Shown piece by piece: positions 6,731 to 15,374 of a stretch of DNA of 64,000 nucleotides. The notes under the pieces were generated by a model. It was given only the letters and a program-made list of their open reading frames with translations. It was not told where the DNA came from and did no database searches. Both the position numbers and the translations under genes were made by a program. The stretch comes from Bacillus andreraoultii (GTDB lineage Bacteria; Bacillota; Bacilli; Bacillales; Caldibacillaceae), in contig NZ_LN868937.1 in assembly GCF_001244735.1 (NCBI RefSeq), positions 1,650,797-1,714,796 on the forward strand, read 5' to 3'. Position 1 is the first letter of the stretch, and the number at the start of each line of letters is the position of its first letter.

Positions 6731-8392
6731 ATGTTTAAACATTATAACATGAATCAAGTAGTTTTACCGCTAAATTTAGAAATTAAGTTGAAAGAAAACG
6801 ATATTGCTTTTGCGATCAATGATCTTGTCGAGAGTATTCCCGAAGAAGCTTTCGAGGACTTCATACGACAAACCGGCCGTCCCGCGTATCATCCTCGTAT
6901 GATGTTGAAAGTCATTTTGTGTGGATATACGCAATCCGTGTTTTCCGGCCGTAAAATAGAAGCTTTATTACAGGATAGTATCCGCATGATGTGGCTAGCT
7001 CAAGGACATGAACCTAGCTATCGCACCATCAATCGCTTCCGTTCTAATCCACTCATTGAAAACATCCTACGTGAATGCTTTGTCCAGTTCCGAAATCAGC
7101 TCGTGGAAAAGGAATTGATTGAAGAGGAAGCCATTTTTATTGATGGTACAAAAATTGAAGCAAACGCAAATAAGTTCACCTTTGTATGGCGGAAGTCCAT
7201 TGAAAGATATAGTGATAAGCTAATTGAAAAGTCCAATCAACTGTATGATGAGCTGCTAGAGAAGGAGATCATCCCAGCAATAGAGCGAGAAAAGGAAGAG
7301 GAACTTTCCGTCAAAGAAATGGAAGAAGTAGTCGAAAAGTTAGACGAGAAAATCGAGGAATATAATAAAAAGATTGAAGTATCTGAAGTTGGGAGTGAAC
7401 GGAAAAAGCTCCGTTCCGAACGCAAATTACCCATACAATCTCGGAAGCAATGGATGGATTACATTACTCGCAAACAAAAGTATCAAAACGATATGGAGAT
7501 TTTCGGTGATCGCAATAGTTACTCAAAGACGGACCCAGATGCGACGTTTATGCGCATGAAGGACGACTACATGAAGAACGGTCAATTGAAAGCTGGTTAC
7601 AATGTCCAAATTGCGACGGAAGGTCAATATGTGCTCGCTTACGATGTTTTCCCAAACCCGACCGATACACGCACTTTAATTCCTTTTCTCGACACGATTG
7701 AAGAAAACTTTTTCGAGCTTCCGGAATTCATTGTCGCGGATGCAGGATATGGTAGCGAACAGAATTATGAAGATATCATCGAGAATCGAAATCGAACGCC
7801 ACTTATTACATACAATCAATATCGAAAGGAGAAGAAAAAGAAGCATAAGGACAACGCTTTTCATGTAGATAATTGGGAATATAATGAGGACGAAGATACT
7901 TTTCTGTGCCCAAATGGTCGGAAAGTACGATTTAGCCATCATTCCAAACGAACAGACAGGTACGGATTCACCCGTGAATTTAAAGTGTACGAGTGTGAGG
8001 ACTGTTCGGATTGTCCACTCCGCGATTTATGCACGAAAGCAAAAGAAGGGAACAACCGAAAAGTCTACATAAATGAAAAGTGGGAGTCCCAAAAAGAATA
8101 TGTACGTACGAAGCTTTCAGACGAGAAAACTGGTGAAATTTACGGAAAACGTAAAATTGATGTAGAACCAGCGTTCGGTTTTCTGAAGGCTAATTTAGGT
8201 TTCACTCGTTTTTCCGTCAGAGGAAAACAGAAAGTGAAAAATGAATTAGCCTTTGCGTTGATGGCGGTGAATATGAGAAAAGTCACCGCCATCAGCGGTA
8301 AAATAGTGACGAGAAATGGAAAAACCCCACAAAAAAGGTTCCAAGCAAATTTTTTATTGCCTGGAACCTTTTTATATACTACTTTTGGCTAG
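6731..8392 (+). CDS. IS1182-family DDE transposase
   Basis: A full-length 553-residue transposase. The N-terminal domain includes the family pattern RQTGRPAYHPRMMLKVILCGY and HEPSYRTINRFR. The catalytic core includes FIDGTKIEANANK (first Asp), FIVADAGYGSEQN (second Asp) and the late EPAFGFLKANLGF (Glu). An internal insertion of about 100 residues is a coiled, Glu/Lys-rich segment. A C4-type zinc-binding region (CEDCSDCPLRDLC) precedes the last catalytic part. No disruption was seen, so the element may be active. ATG 6731 is the only sensible start, with its ribosome site in a hairpin. Confidence 0.93.
   Translation: MFKHYNMNQVVLPLNLEIKLKENDIAFAINDLVESIPEEAFEDFIRQTGRPAYHPRMMLKVILCGYTQSVFSGRKIEALLQDSIRMMWLAQGHEPSYRTINRFRSNPLIENILRECFVQFRNQLVEKELIEEEAIFIDGTKIEANANKFTFVWRKSIERYSDKLIEKSNQLYDELLEKEIIPAIEREKEEELSVKEMEEVVEKLDEKIEEYNKKIEVSEVGSERKKLRSERKLPIQSRKQWMDYITRKQKYQNDMEIFGDRNSYSKTDPDATFMRMKDDYMKNGQLKAGYNVQIATEGQYVLAYDVFPNPTDTRTLIPFLDTIEENFFELPEFIVADAGYGSEQNYEDIIENRNRTPLITYNQYRKEKKKKHKDNAFHVDNWEYNEDEDTFLCPNGRKVRFSHHSKRTDRYGFTREFKVYECEDCSDCPLRDLCTKAKEGNNRKVYINEKWESQKEYVRTKLSDEKTGEIYGKRKIDVEPAFGFLKANLGFTRFSVRGKQKVKNELAFALMAVNMRKVTAISGKIVTRNGKTPQKRFQANFLLPGTFLYTTFG
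8332..8375 (+). terminator. Terminator at the 3' end of the transposase gene
   Basis: AAAGGTTCCA / TGGAACCTTT with an inner GCAA/TTGC stem and a following T-run. It overlaps the last transposase codons. Confidence 0.8.
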
Positions 8393-8417
8393 TTATGTCC
8401 CAGCCTCTTTTTTTCTT

Positions 8418-8527
8418 ATAGGAAAGTATAAATTTTCAAATTTCTACTTTTCTTGTGCGCTTTTAGCAGCATGATATCGCAGCCGAAAACGAACTCTAGT
8501 CTTTTGGTCGCCTAAAGGCTTGGACGC
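8418..8527 (+). repeat. Repeat family A, copy A2, exact duplicate of A1
   Basis: Identical to 4388-4497 over 110 bp. It is followed by GGGGTTTCTTTAC, which resembles the natural family tail (GAGTTTTCTTTAT), so this copy seems to keep the original right flank. Confidence 0.9.
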
Positions 8528-8615
8528 GGGGTTTCTTTACATCTTTTTCGAACGTATCTTCTTGTATTATTTTTCTACAGATTCATTATTTAAATATTTC
8601 GATAGAACGAATTTG

Positions 8616-8644
8616 TTGACATAAAATAATAAATTGGATATATT
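8616..8644 (+). promoter_or_regulatory. Sigma-A promoter of catE
   Basis: TTGACA at 8616-8621, a 17-base spacer and TATATT at 8639-8644. Confidence 0.8.
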
Positions 8645-8659
8645 TATAATTAATTCATA

Positions 8660-8677
8660 TATCTCGAATTAATTATA
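8660..8677 (+). promoter_or_regulatory. Possible MhqR-like operator
   Basis: TATCTCGAATTAATTATA lies just downstream of the -10 box. The left 11 bases match the MhqR operator I recall from Bacillus subtilis (TATCTCGAATTCGAGATA) exactly; the right half is degenerate, 14 of 18 overall. Thiol- or quinone-responsive repression of catE would fit, but binding is unproven. Confidence 0.4.
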
Positions 8678-8710
8678 TTTTAAAATATTGTTTGGAGGAG
8701 GAGAGAACAC

Positions 8711-9556
8711 GTGGGGAAATTTCACGAGAGTCCAAATTTATATATTAATCAAGTATCAATAAAAGTAGCGAATTTAGAAAGGTCGATTACATTTTATAAA
8801 GAAATTATTGGGTTGCAACTATTACAGCAAACAGGTAACGAGGCAACACTAACTGCCGATGGTAAAACACCTTTATTGCATTTATATGCACTAGATAATG
8901 TTATGAAAAAAACAGGGAGAACGACAGGTTTATACCATTTTGCTATATTACTTCCGACTCGAGGCGACTTATCAGTATTTTTGCGTCATCTAATACAAAC
9001 GCAGTATCCATTCGCTGCAAGTGACCACTTAGTAAGTGAAGCCATTTACTTAGTTGATCCTGATGAAAATGGAATCGAAGTGTATTGCGATCGCTCTAGA
9101 AACACATGGAAATGGAGTAATGGGTTGGTTCATATGGATACATTGCAGCTGAATGGAACGGATATCCTTGGAGAAAGTACTGCTTCTTGGGCAGGTTTAC
9201 CTAATGGAACAACGATGGGTCATATACATTTACATGTTCATAATCTTGAAAGTGTACAACAATTTTATGTTGATGGATTAGGCTTTGATATTGTTAGTTA
9301 CTATCCTCAGGCGGTTTTCCTTTCTTCCGGAAAGTACCATCATCATATTGCTATTAATACGTGGGCAGGGGTAAATGCTCCAAGACCATCTGAAAATAGT
9401 GTCGGTTTAAAATGGTATTCAATAAAATTTCCTAATGAAGTTAGAAGGGAAGAAGTTGTTAAAAACTTAATTGACCTCGGAATAGTGGTTGAAAGAAAGG
9501 GCAATTTATATATTACAAGAGATCCATCGAATAATCTGATTCATTTAAGTGTCTGA
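8711..9556 (+). CDS. catE: Catechol 2,3-dioxygenase, VOC family (CatE-like)
   Basis: A 281-residue extradiol dioxygenase of the glyoxalase/VOC fold with two tandem domains. The N-terminal domain spans about 10-125 (INQVSIKVANLERSITFYK). The C-terminal catalytic domain is about 170-281, with metal ligands expected at His of MGHIHLHVHNLE, His of KYHHHIAIN and a late Glu. It cleaves catechol-type rings using Fe(II). GTG 8711 follows GGAGGAGGAGAG; no better ATG exists. Length agrees with B. subtilis CatE. It is a single gene with its own promoter, and likely acts in detoxifying catechols rather than growth on aromatics. Confidence 0.85.
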   Translation: MGKFHESPNLYINQVSIKVANLERSITFYKEIIGLQLLQQTGNEATLTADGKTPLLHLYALDNVMKKTGRTTGLYHFAILLPTRGDLSVFLRHLIQTQYPFAASDHLVSEAIYLVDPDENGIEVYCDRSRNTWKWSNGLVHMDTLQLNGTDILGESTASWAGLPNGTTMGHIHLHVHNLESVQQFYVDGLGFDIVSYYPQAVFLSSGKYHHHIAINTWAGVNAPRPSENSVGLKWYSIKFPNEVRREEVVKNLIDLGIVVERKGNLYITRDPSNNLIHLSV

Positions 9557-9621
9557 TCATAAGCTACTATACCATCAAAAGTATAAAAGCAGTTGTTATA
9601 GTTAAGTATATCCAATAACAT

Positions 9622-9688
9622 AGAAAAAGCTGTTTTCAAATTACTCAATGTCCTACAAAACGACATTGAAAATGAAACAGCTTTTTAT
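9622..9688. terminator. Bidirectional terminator between catE and the cupredoxin gene
   Basis: AAAAAGCTGTTT / AAACAGCTTTTT with a large imperfect inner stem (CAATGTC / GACATTG). A and T runs on both sides serve the convergent genes. Confidence 0.85.
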
Positions 9689-9691
9689 GGT

Positions 9692-10153
9692 TTAATCGAC
9701 TACGATATAGGCAATCATTGGTCCATTTCTCGCATAATCAGGATGCGCTACACAAATAAGTCGATATGTGCCTTCTTTTTTAAACGTTAGTGGAATTGTC
9801 GTTTCCTTGCCCTTTTTTACGGTCCCTTTTATATCTGTACCTTCAATGATAAATGGGTGTTCTTCACCGTTAACGCCATAAATTTTAAGCAATACTTTCT
9901 CATCTTTTTCTAAAAATATTGTCCCTGGATCAAATCGATACGCTTCAATTTTTTTCCCAGTCGCTGTTTTTGTTGAAAATTCGCCTGTGACCATATGAAT
10001 TTCTCTAATTTGTTCTTTTGCGACAACATCTGTTGCTGAAAATACTTTATACTGAAAAGAATACCAAATAAAGGCAGCAACAATAAATATGACAAAAATA
10101 ATAAATTTGCCAAGTTGACGACCACGAATAACGGTAAAATGACTCAAGAACAT
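9692..10153 (-). CDS. Membrane-anchored cupredoxin-domain protein
   Basis: About 150 residues. A basic N-terminus is followed by one uncleaved membrane helix (FIIFVIFIVAAFIWY), then an extracytoplasmic beta sandwich of the cupredoxin fold. Copper ligands are visible: His in GEEHPF, Cys and His in LICVAHPD, the last part being the usual C-x(3-4)-H type copper loop. The protein should face the outer side of the membrane. Ribosome site GGGGGAG abuts ATG 10153; a TTG two codons later (10147) has better spacing and may be the real start. Role: copper binding or electron transfer, not defined further. Confidence 0.75.
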   Translation of the reverse strand: MFLSHFTVIRGRQLGKFIIFVIFIVAAFIWYSFQYKVFSATDVVAKEQIREIHMVTGEFSTKTATGKKIEAYRFDPGTIFLEKDEKVLLKIYGVNGEEHPFIIEGTDIKGTVKKGKETTIPLTFKKEGTYRLICVAHPDYARNGPMIAYIVVD

Positions 10154-10247
10154 CTCCCCCTTTTTTAGCTTGTCTACTACACTATATGCAATCGGAAAGA
10201 GAATATTAGTGAAATATTAGAACATTCACAATGATAGGAGCATGAAA

Positions 10248-10637
10248 ATGTGGAAAGAGTTTAAGGAGTTTGCCGTAAAGGGGAATGTTATTGATTTAGC
10301 TGTTGGAGTCATAATTGGAACAGCATTCAATAAAATTGTAAGCTCACTTGTTATCGATCTTATTATGCCAATTTTTTCCTTATTTATAGGGAAAGAGAGT
10401 TTTTCTGATTTAGCTTATAAAGACATTCATTATGGAAGTTTTATCCAATCAATTGTAGACTTTTTTATTATTGGGTTGTCATTGTTTTTCATTGTAAAAG
10501 TCTTTAATAAACTAGAAAATATTAGAGAGAAACATGAGGAAACAAAAGAGGAAGAGAAAGAAGAGGTTTCTAAAGAGGAACAGTTATTAACGGAAATACG
10601 TGATTTATTAAGAAAAGAAACTTCGAGTAGTGAATAA
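10248..10637 (+). CDS. mscL: Large-conductance mechanosensitive channel MscL
   Basis: 129 residues. The N-terminal helix reads MWKEFKEFAVKGNVIDLAVG with the typical FAVKGNV-DLAVGVIIG pore helix and AFNKIVSSLV. A second helix (VDFFIIGLSLFFIVKV) and a charged Glu/Lys-rich C-terminal coil follow. The homopentamer opens under hypo-osmotic membrane tension. ATG 10242 also opens the frame but touches the AGGAG ribosome site; ATG 10248 has proper spacing and is chosen. A single gene with no close operon partner. Confidence 0.95.
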   Translation: MWKEFKEFAVKGNVIDLAVGVIIGTAFNKIVSSLVIDLIMPIFSLFIGKESFSDLAYKDIHYGSFIQSIVDFFIIGLSLFFIVKVFNKLENIREKHEETKEEEKEEVSKEEQLLTEIRDLLRKETSSSE

Positions 10638-10703
10638 TTAAAAAAATATGATAACATAGGAGATAGGAAAATATATTTGCTTGTCCATGGGGAGGGCGTT
10701 TTA

Positions 10704-11609
10704 ATGTTGAAAACACCATTTGAACAAATTGTTGATGTTAATAAAATTGGTACTAGTCATGCTCGTTTAAATCGAATTTTGTCACTAGCAGACGATGAGA
10801 TAGTAAAGCCATCAGAAGAAGATCAAAAGAAGATTTTATTTTTAGGAATTGATTTTCAAAATGATTTCATGGAAAATGGAGCACTTGGTGTTCCAGGTGC
10901 ACATGAAGATGTAAAAAATGTAACGAAATTTTTATATCATAATTTACATAAAGTTACTACAATAGCTTTTTCTCTAGATACGCATGAACCGATACAAATC
11001 TTCCATCCTAGTTGGTGGGTAGACGATAATGGGAAGTATCCGAAGCCGCTAACAATCATTTCAAGCGACGATATAGAAAGTGGGAAGTGGCATCCAATTT
11101 ATAAAGTTGAAGAAAGTAAGCAATATGTACTTAATCTTGAAAGGGAAGGAAAAAAAAAGTTATGTATTTGGCCGTATCATTGTATTGAAGGTACATTTGG
11201 AGCTGCATTGGAAGGCCAGCTTGCTAACCTCATTTATTTTCATTCCGTTGTACGTGGGACAAATGTCATGCCGATTGTCAAAGGGAAGTATCCTACAACA
11301 GAAATGTATGGTATTTTCCGCCCTGAATACAGTGATACGGTAGGAGAAAATATAGAATTACTTCAGAAGATGAAGGAGTACGACCAAATTGTGATTGCCG
11401 GGGAAGCAAAGTCTCATTGTGTTCTTGAGTCGGTAATTCAACTGATAGAATATTTTTCACGAGAACGGGAAAACACAAGTAAAATCTATTTATTAGAAGA
11501 TTGTATGAGCTCCATTCCTGGATTTGAAGACGATACAGAGGCTGTTTATAAGCAACTCGTTCAAAATTATGGTATCCATCTTGTTGAATCTCGTTCATTG
11601 GAATTATAA
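10704..11609 (+). CDS. Nicotinamidase/isochorismatase-fold cysteine hydrolase
   Basis: 301 residues, longer than PncA (about 185) but typical of the long nicotinamidase-related group. The catalytic triad is visible: Asp in FLGIDFQNDFMENG, Lys in VKGKYPTTEMYG and Cys in AGEAKSHCVLES. Conserved SLDTHEP and WPYHCIEGT segments also match the fold. The first 45 residues are an extra N-terminal arm. The substrate is uncertain: nicotinamide or another amide. A TTG at 10677 opens the frame too, but GGGGAGGG before ATG 10704 marks the real start. Confidence 0.82.
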   Translation: MLKTPFEQIVDVNKIGTSHARLNRILSLADDEIVKPSEEDQKKILFLGIDFQNDFMENGALGVPGAHEDVKNVTKFLYHNLHKVTTIAFSLDTHEPIQIFHPSWWVDDNGKYPKPLTIISSDDIESGKWHPIYKVEESKQYVLNLEREGKKKLCIWPYHCIEGTFGAALEGQLANLIYFHSVVRGTNVMPIVKGKYPTTEMYGIFRPEYSDTVGENIELLQKMKEYDQIVIAGEAKSHCVLESVIQLIEYFSRERENTSKIYLLEDCMSSIPGFEDDTEAVYKQLVQNYGIHLVESRSLEL

Positions 11610-11615
11610 TCATGT

Positions 11616-11648
11616 ATAACCGAGACAAATGAACTGTCTCGGTTATTG
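11616..11648 (+). terminator. Hairpin terminator after the cysteine hydrolase
   Basis: Stem AACCGAGACA / TGTCTCGGTT with a 7-base loop and a weak T-rich tail. Confidence 0.65.
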
Positions 11649-11727
11649 TTGTAGATTTAGTTAATATATAGTTATTTTGTTAGAAAAATATAAATGAATA
11701 TGGTGAATAAAGGCAGAGTAAGAATAA

Positions 11728-12366
11728 TTATTGCTTTTCAGCTTCGATAATCCAAACAAATTGATTCATTTGTGTAAATCGAACGTGAAAACGATGACGT
11801 TCAAATATTTTTCTTAATACAGGAATTGTCGTATAGTATTCTGTTTCTAGATCTTTCTGTAATCTTGAAAAACCATTCAATTTTGCTTCTTCAATCCTAT
11901 TCTTTTTAACCTCAATCGATTCAAAAATAGTATCAGCGAAAATAATCTTCCTGTTACGCTCTAATAAATTTTCAAAGTTTTTAATTGCCTCCTCTTTTTC
12001 ATTATCAGTCAAATGATGGAATGCATACGTACTAACAATTGTTGAGATTGGAGTAGCAAATGTTGGAAATGAGAGAAAATCACCATCATAGAGTTCGAGA
12101 TGGGGCATTTTTTGTTTGGCAATTGCCCTCATTTCTTTGGATGGTTCAATACCAATGACATGGAGCCCCTTTTTTAATAGCACTTTTGTTAAATTTCCAG
12201 TGCCAACACCAAATTCTAAAACTGTCCCAGATGCTTTATTTGCTACTTGATTTAATATATGTTCGTAATGAAGGAAAACTTCACGATATTCGATATCATT
12301 TCCAATTACCGTATCATCATATGAAACAGCCCATTCATCAAAAAGTTCATCAAATTCTCTTCCCAT
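11728..12366 (-). CDS. yrrT: SAM-dependent methyltransferase YrrT
   Basis: 212 residues with class I motifs: motif I VLEFGVGTGNLT, then IGIEPSKEMR, DGDFLSFP and the VSTYAFHHLTD loop. The opening MGREFDELFDEWAVSYD and the ending TQMNQFVWIIEAEK match B. subtilis YrrT closely as remembered. In B. subtilis it starts the yrrT-mtnN-mccA-mccB operon for methionine-to-cysteine conversion, where it is thought to make S-adenosylhomocysteine. Here it is divergent from luxS-mccA-mccB, sharing a 163-bp control region. Confidence 0.9.
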   Translation of the reverse strand: MGREFDELFDEWAVSYDDTVIGNDIEYREVFLHYEHILNQVANKASGTVLEFGVGTGNLTKVLLKKGLHVIGIEPSKEMRAIAKQKMPHLELYDGDFLSFPTFATPISTIVSTYAFHHLTDNEKEEAIKNFENLLERNRKIIFADTIFESIEVKKNRIEEAKLNGFSRLQKDLETEYYTTIPVLRKIFERHRFHVRFTQMNQFVWIIEAEKQ

Positions 12367-12407
12367 ACTAATTCCTCCATAAGATTAATCAAATAATTCA
12401 TATGTGT

Positions 12408-12437
12408 ATAGTATGATTTAAAAATAAAATTTGTCAA
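12408..12437 (-). promoter_or_regulatory. Divergent promoter of yrrT
   Basis: On the reverse strand, TTGACA (12437-12432), an 18-base spacer and TACTAT (12413-12408). It is back-to-back with the luxS promoter, about 26 bp apart. Confidence 0.7.
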
Positions 12438-12463
12438 CAATTAAACATTTCAATTATTTTGTT

Positions 12464-12492
12464 TTGACAACTTACTATAAACATATCATACT
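12464..12492 (+). promoter_or_regulatory. Promoter of the luxS-mccA-mccB operon
   Basis: TTGACA at 12464-12469, a 17-base spacer and CATACT at 12487-12492. The A/T-rich GGAATTAATTAAT just downstream could bind the cysteine regulator CymR, which controls these genes in B. subtilis. That is inference only. Confidence 0.7.
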
Positions 12493-12529
12493 AATAAAGT
12501 AGGAATTAATTAATCGGAGGTAAATCGTT

Positions 12530-12997
12530 ATGGAAATTAAAAAAATGAATGTTGAAAGTTTTAATTTAGATCATACAAAAGTAAAAGCACCATATGTTCG
12601 TCTTGCAGGGGTTAGTGAAGGGGCAAATGGTGATAAAATCTTTAAATATGATGTTCGTTTCTGTCAACCAAATAAAGAACATATGGAAATGCCTTCACTT
12701 CACTCCTTAGAACATTTAATGGCTGAATATATTCGTAATCACCATGATACAATTTTTGATGTGAGCCCAATGGGATGTCAGACAGGATTTTATATTTCTA
12801 TTATTAATGATGGTGATTATGATAAATTTTTAGAGGTTTTAGAGAAAACATTACGAGACGTAGTTGGTGCGACTGAAGTACCAGCCTGCAATGAAGTACA
12901 ATGTGGTTGGGCTGCTAGTCATAGTCTTCGTGGGGCCCAAGAAATAGCAAAAGGAATGCTTGCAAAAAAAGCTGAATGGAAAGAAATATTTGCATAA
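12530..12997 (+). CDS. luxS: S-ribosylhomocysteine lyase LuxS
   Basis: 155 residues, the standard LuxS length. The metal-binding HxxEH motif is seen as HSLEH, with the second ligand region GCQTGFY and Cys near [10 protein letters not shown]. It cleaves S-ribosylhomocysteine to homocysteine and DPD, the precursor of autoinducer-2. Start ATG 12530 follows CGGAGG. Its place directly before mccA and mccB, 17 bp and operonic, shows that homocysteine supply for reverse transsulfuration is a main role here; signalling by AI-2 may be secondary. Confidence 0.96.
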   Translation: MEIKKMNVESFNLDHTKVKAPYVRLAGVSEGANGDKIFKYDVRFCQPNKEHMEMPSLHSLEHLMAEYIRNHHDTIFDVSPMGCQTGFYISIINDGDYDKFLEVLEKTLRDVVGATEVPACNEVQCGWAASHSLRGAQEIAKGMLAKKAEWKEIFA

Positions 12998-13014
12998 TGT
13001 GAAGGGTGTAGGAA

Positions 13015-13929
13015 ATGGGACGATACAATCATATTTGTGAAGTAATCGGTAAGACGCCGTTAGTAAAAATTAATAAACATCCTCTTCGCCATAAAGTAAA
13101 TATTTATGCTAAATTAGAATATATGAACCCAGGTGGAAGTGTGAAAGACCGACTAGGGAAAAAGTTGTTAGCTGATGCATTAGAAAAAAAGAAAATTTCA
13201 GCAAATGGTACAGTAATTGAGCCGACAGCCGGAAATACAGGGATTGGACTTGCTTTAGCCGCTGTTCATACGAGTGTGAATGTCATTTGTGTTGTACCAG
13301 AAAAATTCAGCATAGAAAAGCAAATCCTTATGAAGGCACTTGGAGCTCAAGTTATCAATACACCAACAGAAGAGGGGATGGCTGGTGCAATTGCCAAAGC
13401 AAAAGAATTGGCAAAGGAAATTCCAGACTCATACATCCCTTTACAATTTGAGAATGAAGTAAATCCGTTAACATATTATGAAACACTTGGACCTGAGATT
13501 GTAAATGATCTTGATGGAAAAATTGATATATTTATTGCTGGGGCGGGAAGCGGTGGTACATTTACCGGGACCGCCCAATATGTAAAAGAAATTTGTAAAA
13601 ATACAAAAACGGTTGTTGTCGAACCAGAGGGCTCTATTCTAAACGGGGGCAAGCCAGGTCCTCATAAAACAGAGGGGATTGGAATGGAGTTCATTCCTTG
13701 TTTTGTTAAAACGGAGTATTTTGATGAGATTTATACGATTTCTGATAATGAGGCATTTTACCAAGTAAAACAATTGGCTAAATTGGAAGGGATGTTAGTT
13801 GGTAGTTCTTCTGGAGCGGCTTATTCTGCAGCTTTAAAAGAAGCGGAAAAGGCAAAAGACGGAACGAATATAGTCGTTATTTTTCCAGACAGTAGTGAGC
13901 GATATTTATCATCAAATATTTACGGATAG
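13015..13929 (+). CDS. mccA: O-acetylserine-dependent cystathionine beta-synthase MccA
   Basis: 304-residue PLP enzyme of the cysteine synthase family. The PLP lysine is in GGSVKDRLGKK (about residue 44), the substrate loop in EPTAGNTGIGLA and the phosphate-binding loop in GAGSGGTFTG. As the B. subtilis YrhA/MccA type, it condenses O-acetylserine with homocysteine to cystathionine. The neighbours luxS (homocysteine source) and mccB (cystathionine lyase) support this over plain cysteine synthase. Ribosome site is weak but the spacing after luxS (17 bp) suggests coupling. Confidence 0.9.
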   Translation: MGRYNHICEVIGKTPLVKINKHPLRHKVNIYAKLEYMNPGGSVKDRLGKKLLADALEKKKISANGTVIEPTAGNTGIGLALAAVHTSVNVICVVPEKFSIEKQILMKALGAQVINTPTEEGMAGAIAKAKELAKEIPDSYIPLQFENEVNPLTYYETLGPEIVNDLDGKIDIFIAGAGSGGTFTGTAQYVKEICKNTKTVVVEPEGSILNGGKPGPHKTEGIGMEFIPCFVKTEYFDEIYTISDNEAFYQVKQLAKLEGMLVGSSSGAAYSAALKEAEKAKDGTNIVVIFPDSSERYLSSNIYG

Positions 13930-13985
13930 TTCACTCGAATGAAATCTTTACTCGTTCGAAACAAATTTAAGGGAGGGCAATTCTT

Positions 13986-15116
13986 TTGCGTAAAAAAACA
14001 TTAATGATTCATGGTGGAATTTCACGTGACAAGACAACTGGGGCTGTATCTATACCAGTATCGCATGCGAGTACGTTTAAACAAGATGGAGTTGGAAATT
14101 TTAAATACGAATATGCGCGAACAGGCAATCCGACAAGGGAGGCTTTAGAAACACTAATTTGTGACCTTGAAGGTGGCGTGCGAGGTTTTGCTTTCAGTTC
14201 AGGTATGGCTGCAATATCAGCAGTCATGCACTTATTTAAAAGTGGTGACCACATTATCTTAACAGATGATGTATATGGTGGTACTTTTCGGCTAGCAACA
14301 AAAATATTGAGTCGTTATAATATTGATATTAGCTTTGTAGATACGAGTGATGCACAAAAGGTAAATGAAGCGATCAAATTGAATACGAAAGCAATTTATA
14401 TCGAATCACCGACAAATCCTTTATTAAAAATAACAGATATTCGGAAGATGGCTCAAATTGCAAACGAAAATCATTTACAATTAATTGTTGATAATACATT
14501 TGCGACACCTTATTGGCAAAATCCAATTGAATTAGGAGCACATATTGTTCTTCATAGTGCGACGAAATATTTAGGAGGGCATAGTGATGTTGTTGCGGGA
14601 GTTGTTGTTGTATCTTCAGAAGAGCTCGCAAATGAAATGCATTTTGTTCAAAATTCTGTCGGTGCAATATTAGGTCCAGATGATAGCTGGTTATTAATAC
14701 GGGGAATAAAAACATTAGCACTTCGGATGGAGGAAATTGAGACGAATACGAAAGCAATCGCTAATTTTTTACAAAGTCATCCGAAAGTAAAGAAAGTTTA
14801 TTATCCAGGATTTTCTACCCATACTGGCTATGATACACATAAAAATCAATCTAGAGGATTTGGTGGTATGCTCTCATTTGATATTGGAAGCGGTCATTTA
14901 GCTGAACAAGTATTAGCAAAAACAAAACTTTTTACTCTAGCAGAAAGTCTTGGTGCTGTGGAAAGTTTAATTTCATTACCAGCAAAAATGACTCACGCTT
15001 CAATACCGAAAGAGCATCGTGAAGTATTGGGTATTACGGATGGATTAATACGAATTTCTGTAGGAATCGAGGATGTTCAAGATTTATTGGATGACTTAGC
15101 TCAAGCAATAGAATAA
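13986..15116 (+). CDS. mccB: Cystathionine gamma-lyase / homocysteine desulfhydrase MccB
   Basis: 376 residues of the Cys/Met metabolism PLP family. Visible are YEYARTGNPTREALE, the SSGMAAISA pocket, and the PLP lysine in LHSATKYLGGHSD (about residue 195). It splits cystathionine to cysteine, ammonia and 2-oxobutyrate. The start is TTG 13986, eight bases after GGGAGGG; the ATG seven codons in would cut off the conserved start. It is the last gene of the luxS-mccA-mccB operon and is followed by a strong hairpin. Confidence 0.92.
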   Translation: MRKKTLMIHGGISRDKTTGAVSIPVSHASTFKQDGVGNFKYEYARTGNPTREALETLICDLEGGVRGFAFSSGMAAISAVMHLFKSGDHIILTDDVYGGTFRLATKILSRYNIDISFVDTSDAQKVNEAIKLNTKAIYIESPTNPLLKITDIRKMAQIANENHLQLIVDNTFATPYWQNPIELGAHIVLHSATKYLGGHSDVVAGVVVVSSEELANEMHFVQNSVGAILGPDDSWLLIRGIKTLALRMEEIETNTKAIANFLQSHPKVKKVYYPGFSTHTGYDTHKNQSRGFGGMLSFDIGSGHLAEQVLAKTKLFTLAESLGAVESLISLPAKMTHASIPKEHREVLGITDGLIRISVGIEDVQDLLDDLAQAIE

Positions 15117-15196
15117 AAAGGAAAAGAGGTTGGGAAAGAACGAAATTGTTCCTTGTAAGAGCAAATAAATTTGATTAAAAATAACAGAATCATAAA

Positions 15197-15256
15197 AAAC
15201 CCGAACGATTACGAAATGTTGAATTTGAATGTCACATGAAAAGTTCGGGTTTTCCG
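15197..15256 (+). terminator. Terminator of the luxS operon
   Basis: AAAACCCGAAC (about 15198-15208) pairs with GTTCGGGTTTT (about 15243-15253) across a long loop. Confidence 0.75.
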
Positions 15257-15258
15257 AT

Positions 15259-15374
15259 ACTTACGTGCTCTAAGAAAAGCTTCGGCAGTATGACCTTGCA
15301 CTCGCAAAAAGTATTACGTCAAACGACGGCTCTTTGGTTGCCTAAAGTCTCAAGCGTCTAAAGTTTTTTATATC
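15259..15374 (+). repeat. Repeat family A, copy A3 (degenerate)
   Basis: It keeps the family blocks TACGTGCTCTAAGAAAAGC, GCAGTATGACCTTGCA, CTCTTTGGTTGCCTAAAG and a TTTTTTATAT tail. The GGAAAG head is missing. Confidence 0.7.

Larger units (their letters stand above)
6570..8410 (+). mobile_element. IS1182-family insertion sequence, complete
   Basis: A 1.84-kb element bounded by imperfect inverted ends. The left end is AAAGAGACTGGGACAAAACT (6570-6589); the reverse complement of 8391-8410 is AAAGAGGCTGGGACATAACT. Between them is one intact transposase gene with a terminator before it, an RBS-masking hairpin, and a terminator at its 3' end. I could not find a clear target-site duplication at the flanks. 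Repeat copy A2 starts 8 bp beyond the right end. Confidence 0.85.

Noticed and set aside
6555-8425. Target-site duplication of the IS1182 element
   Set aside because: No identical short repeat is found at both outer flanks, whichever end base is chosen.
14374-14757. 127-codon reverse ORF inside mccB
   Set aside because: Antisense shadow of a clear PLP enzyme gene; no ribosome site.
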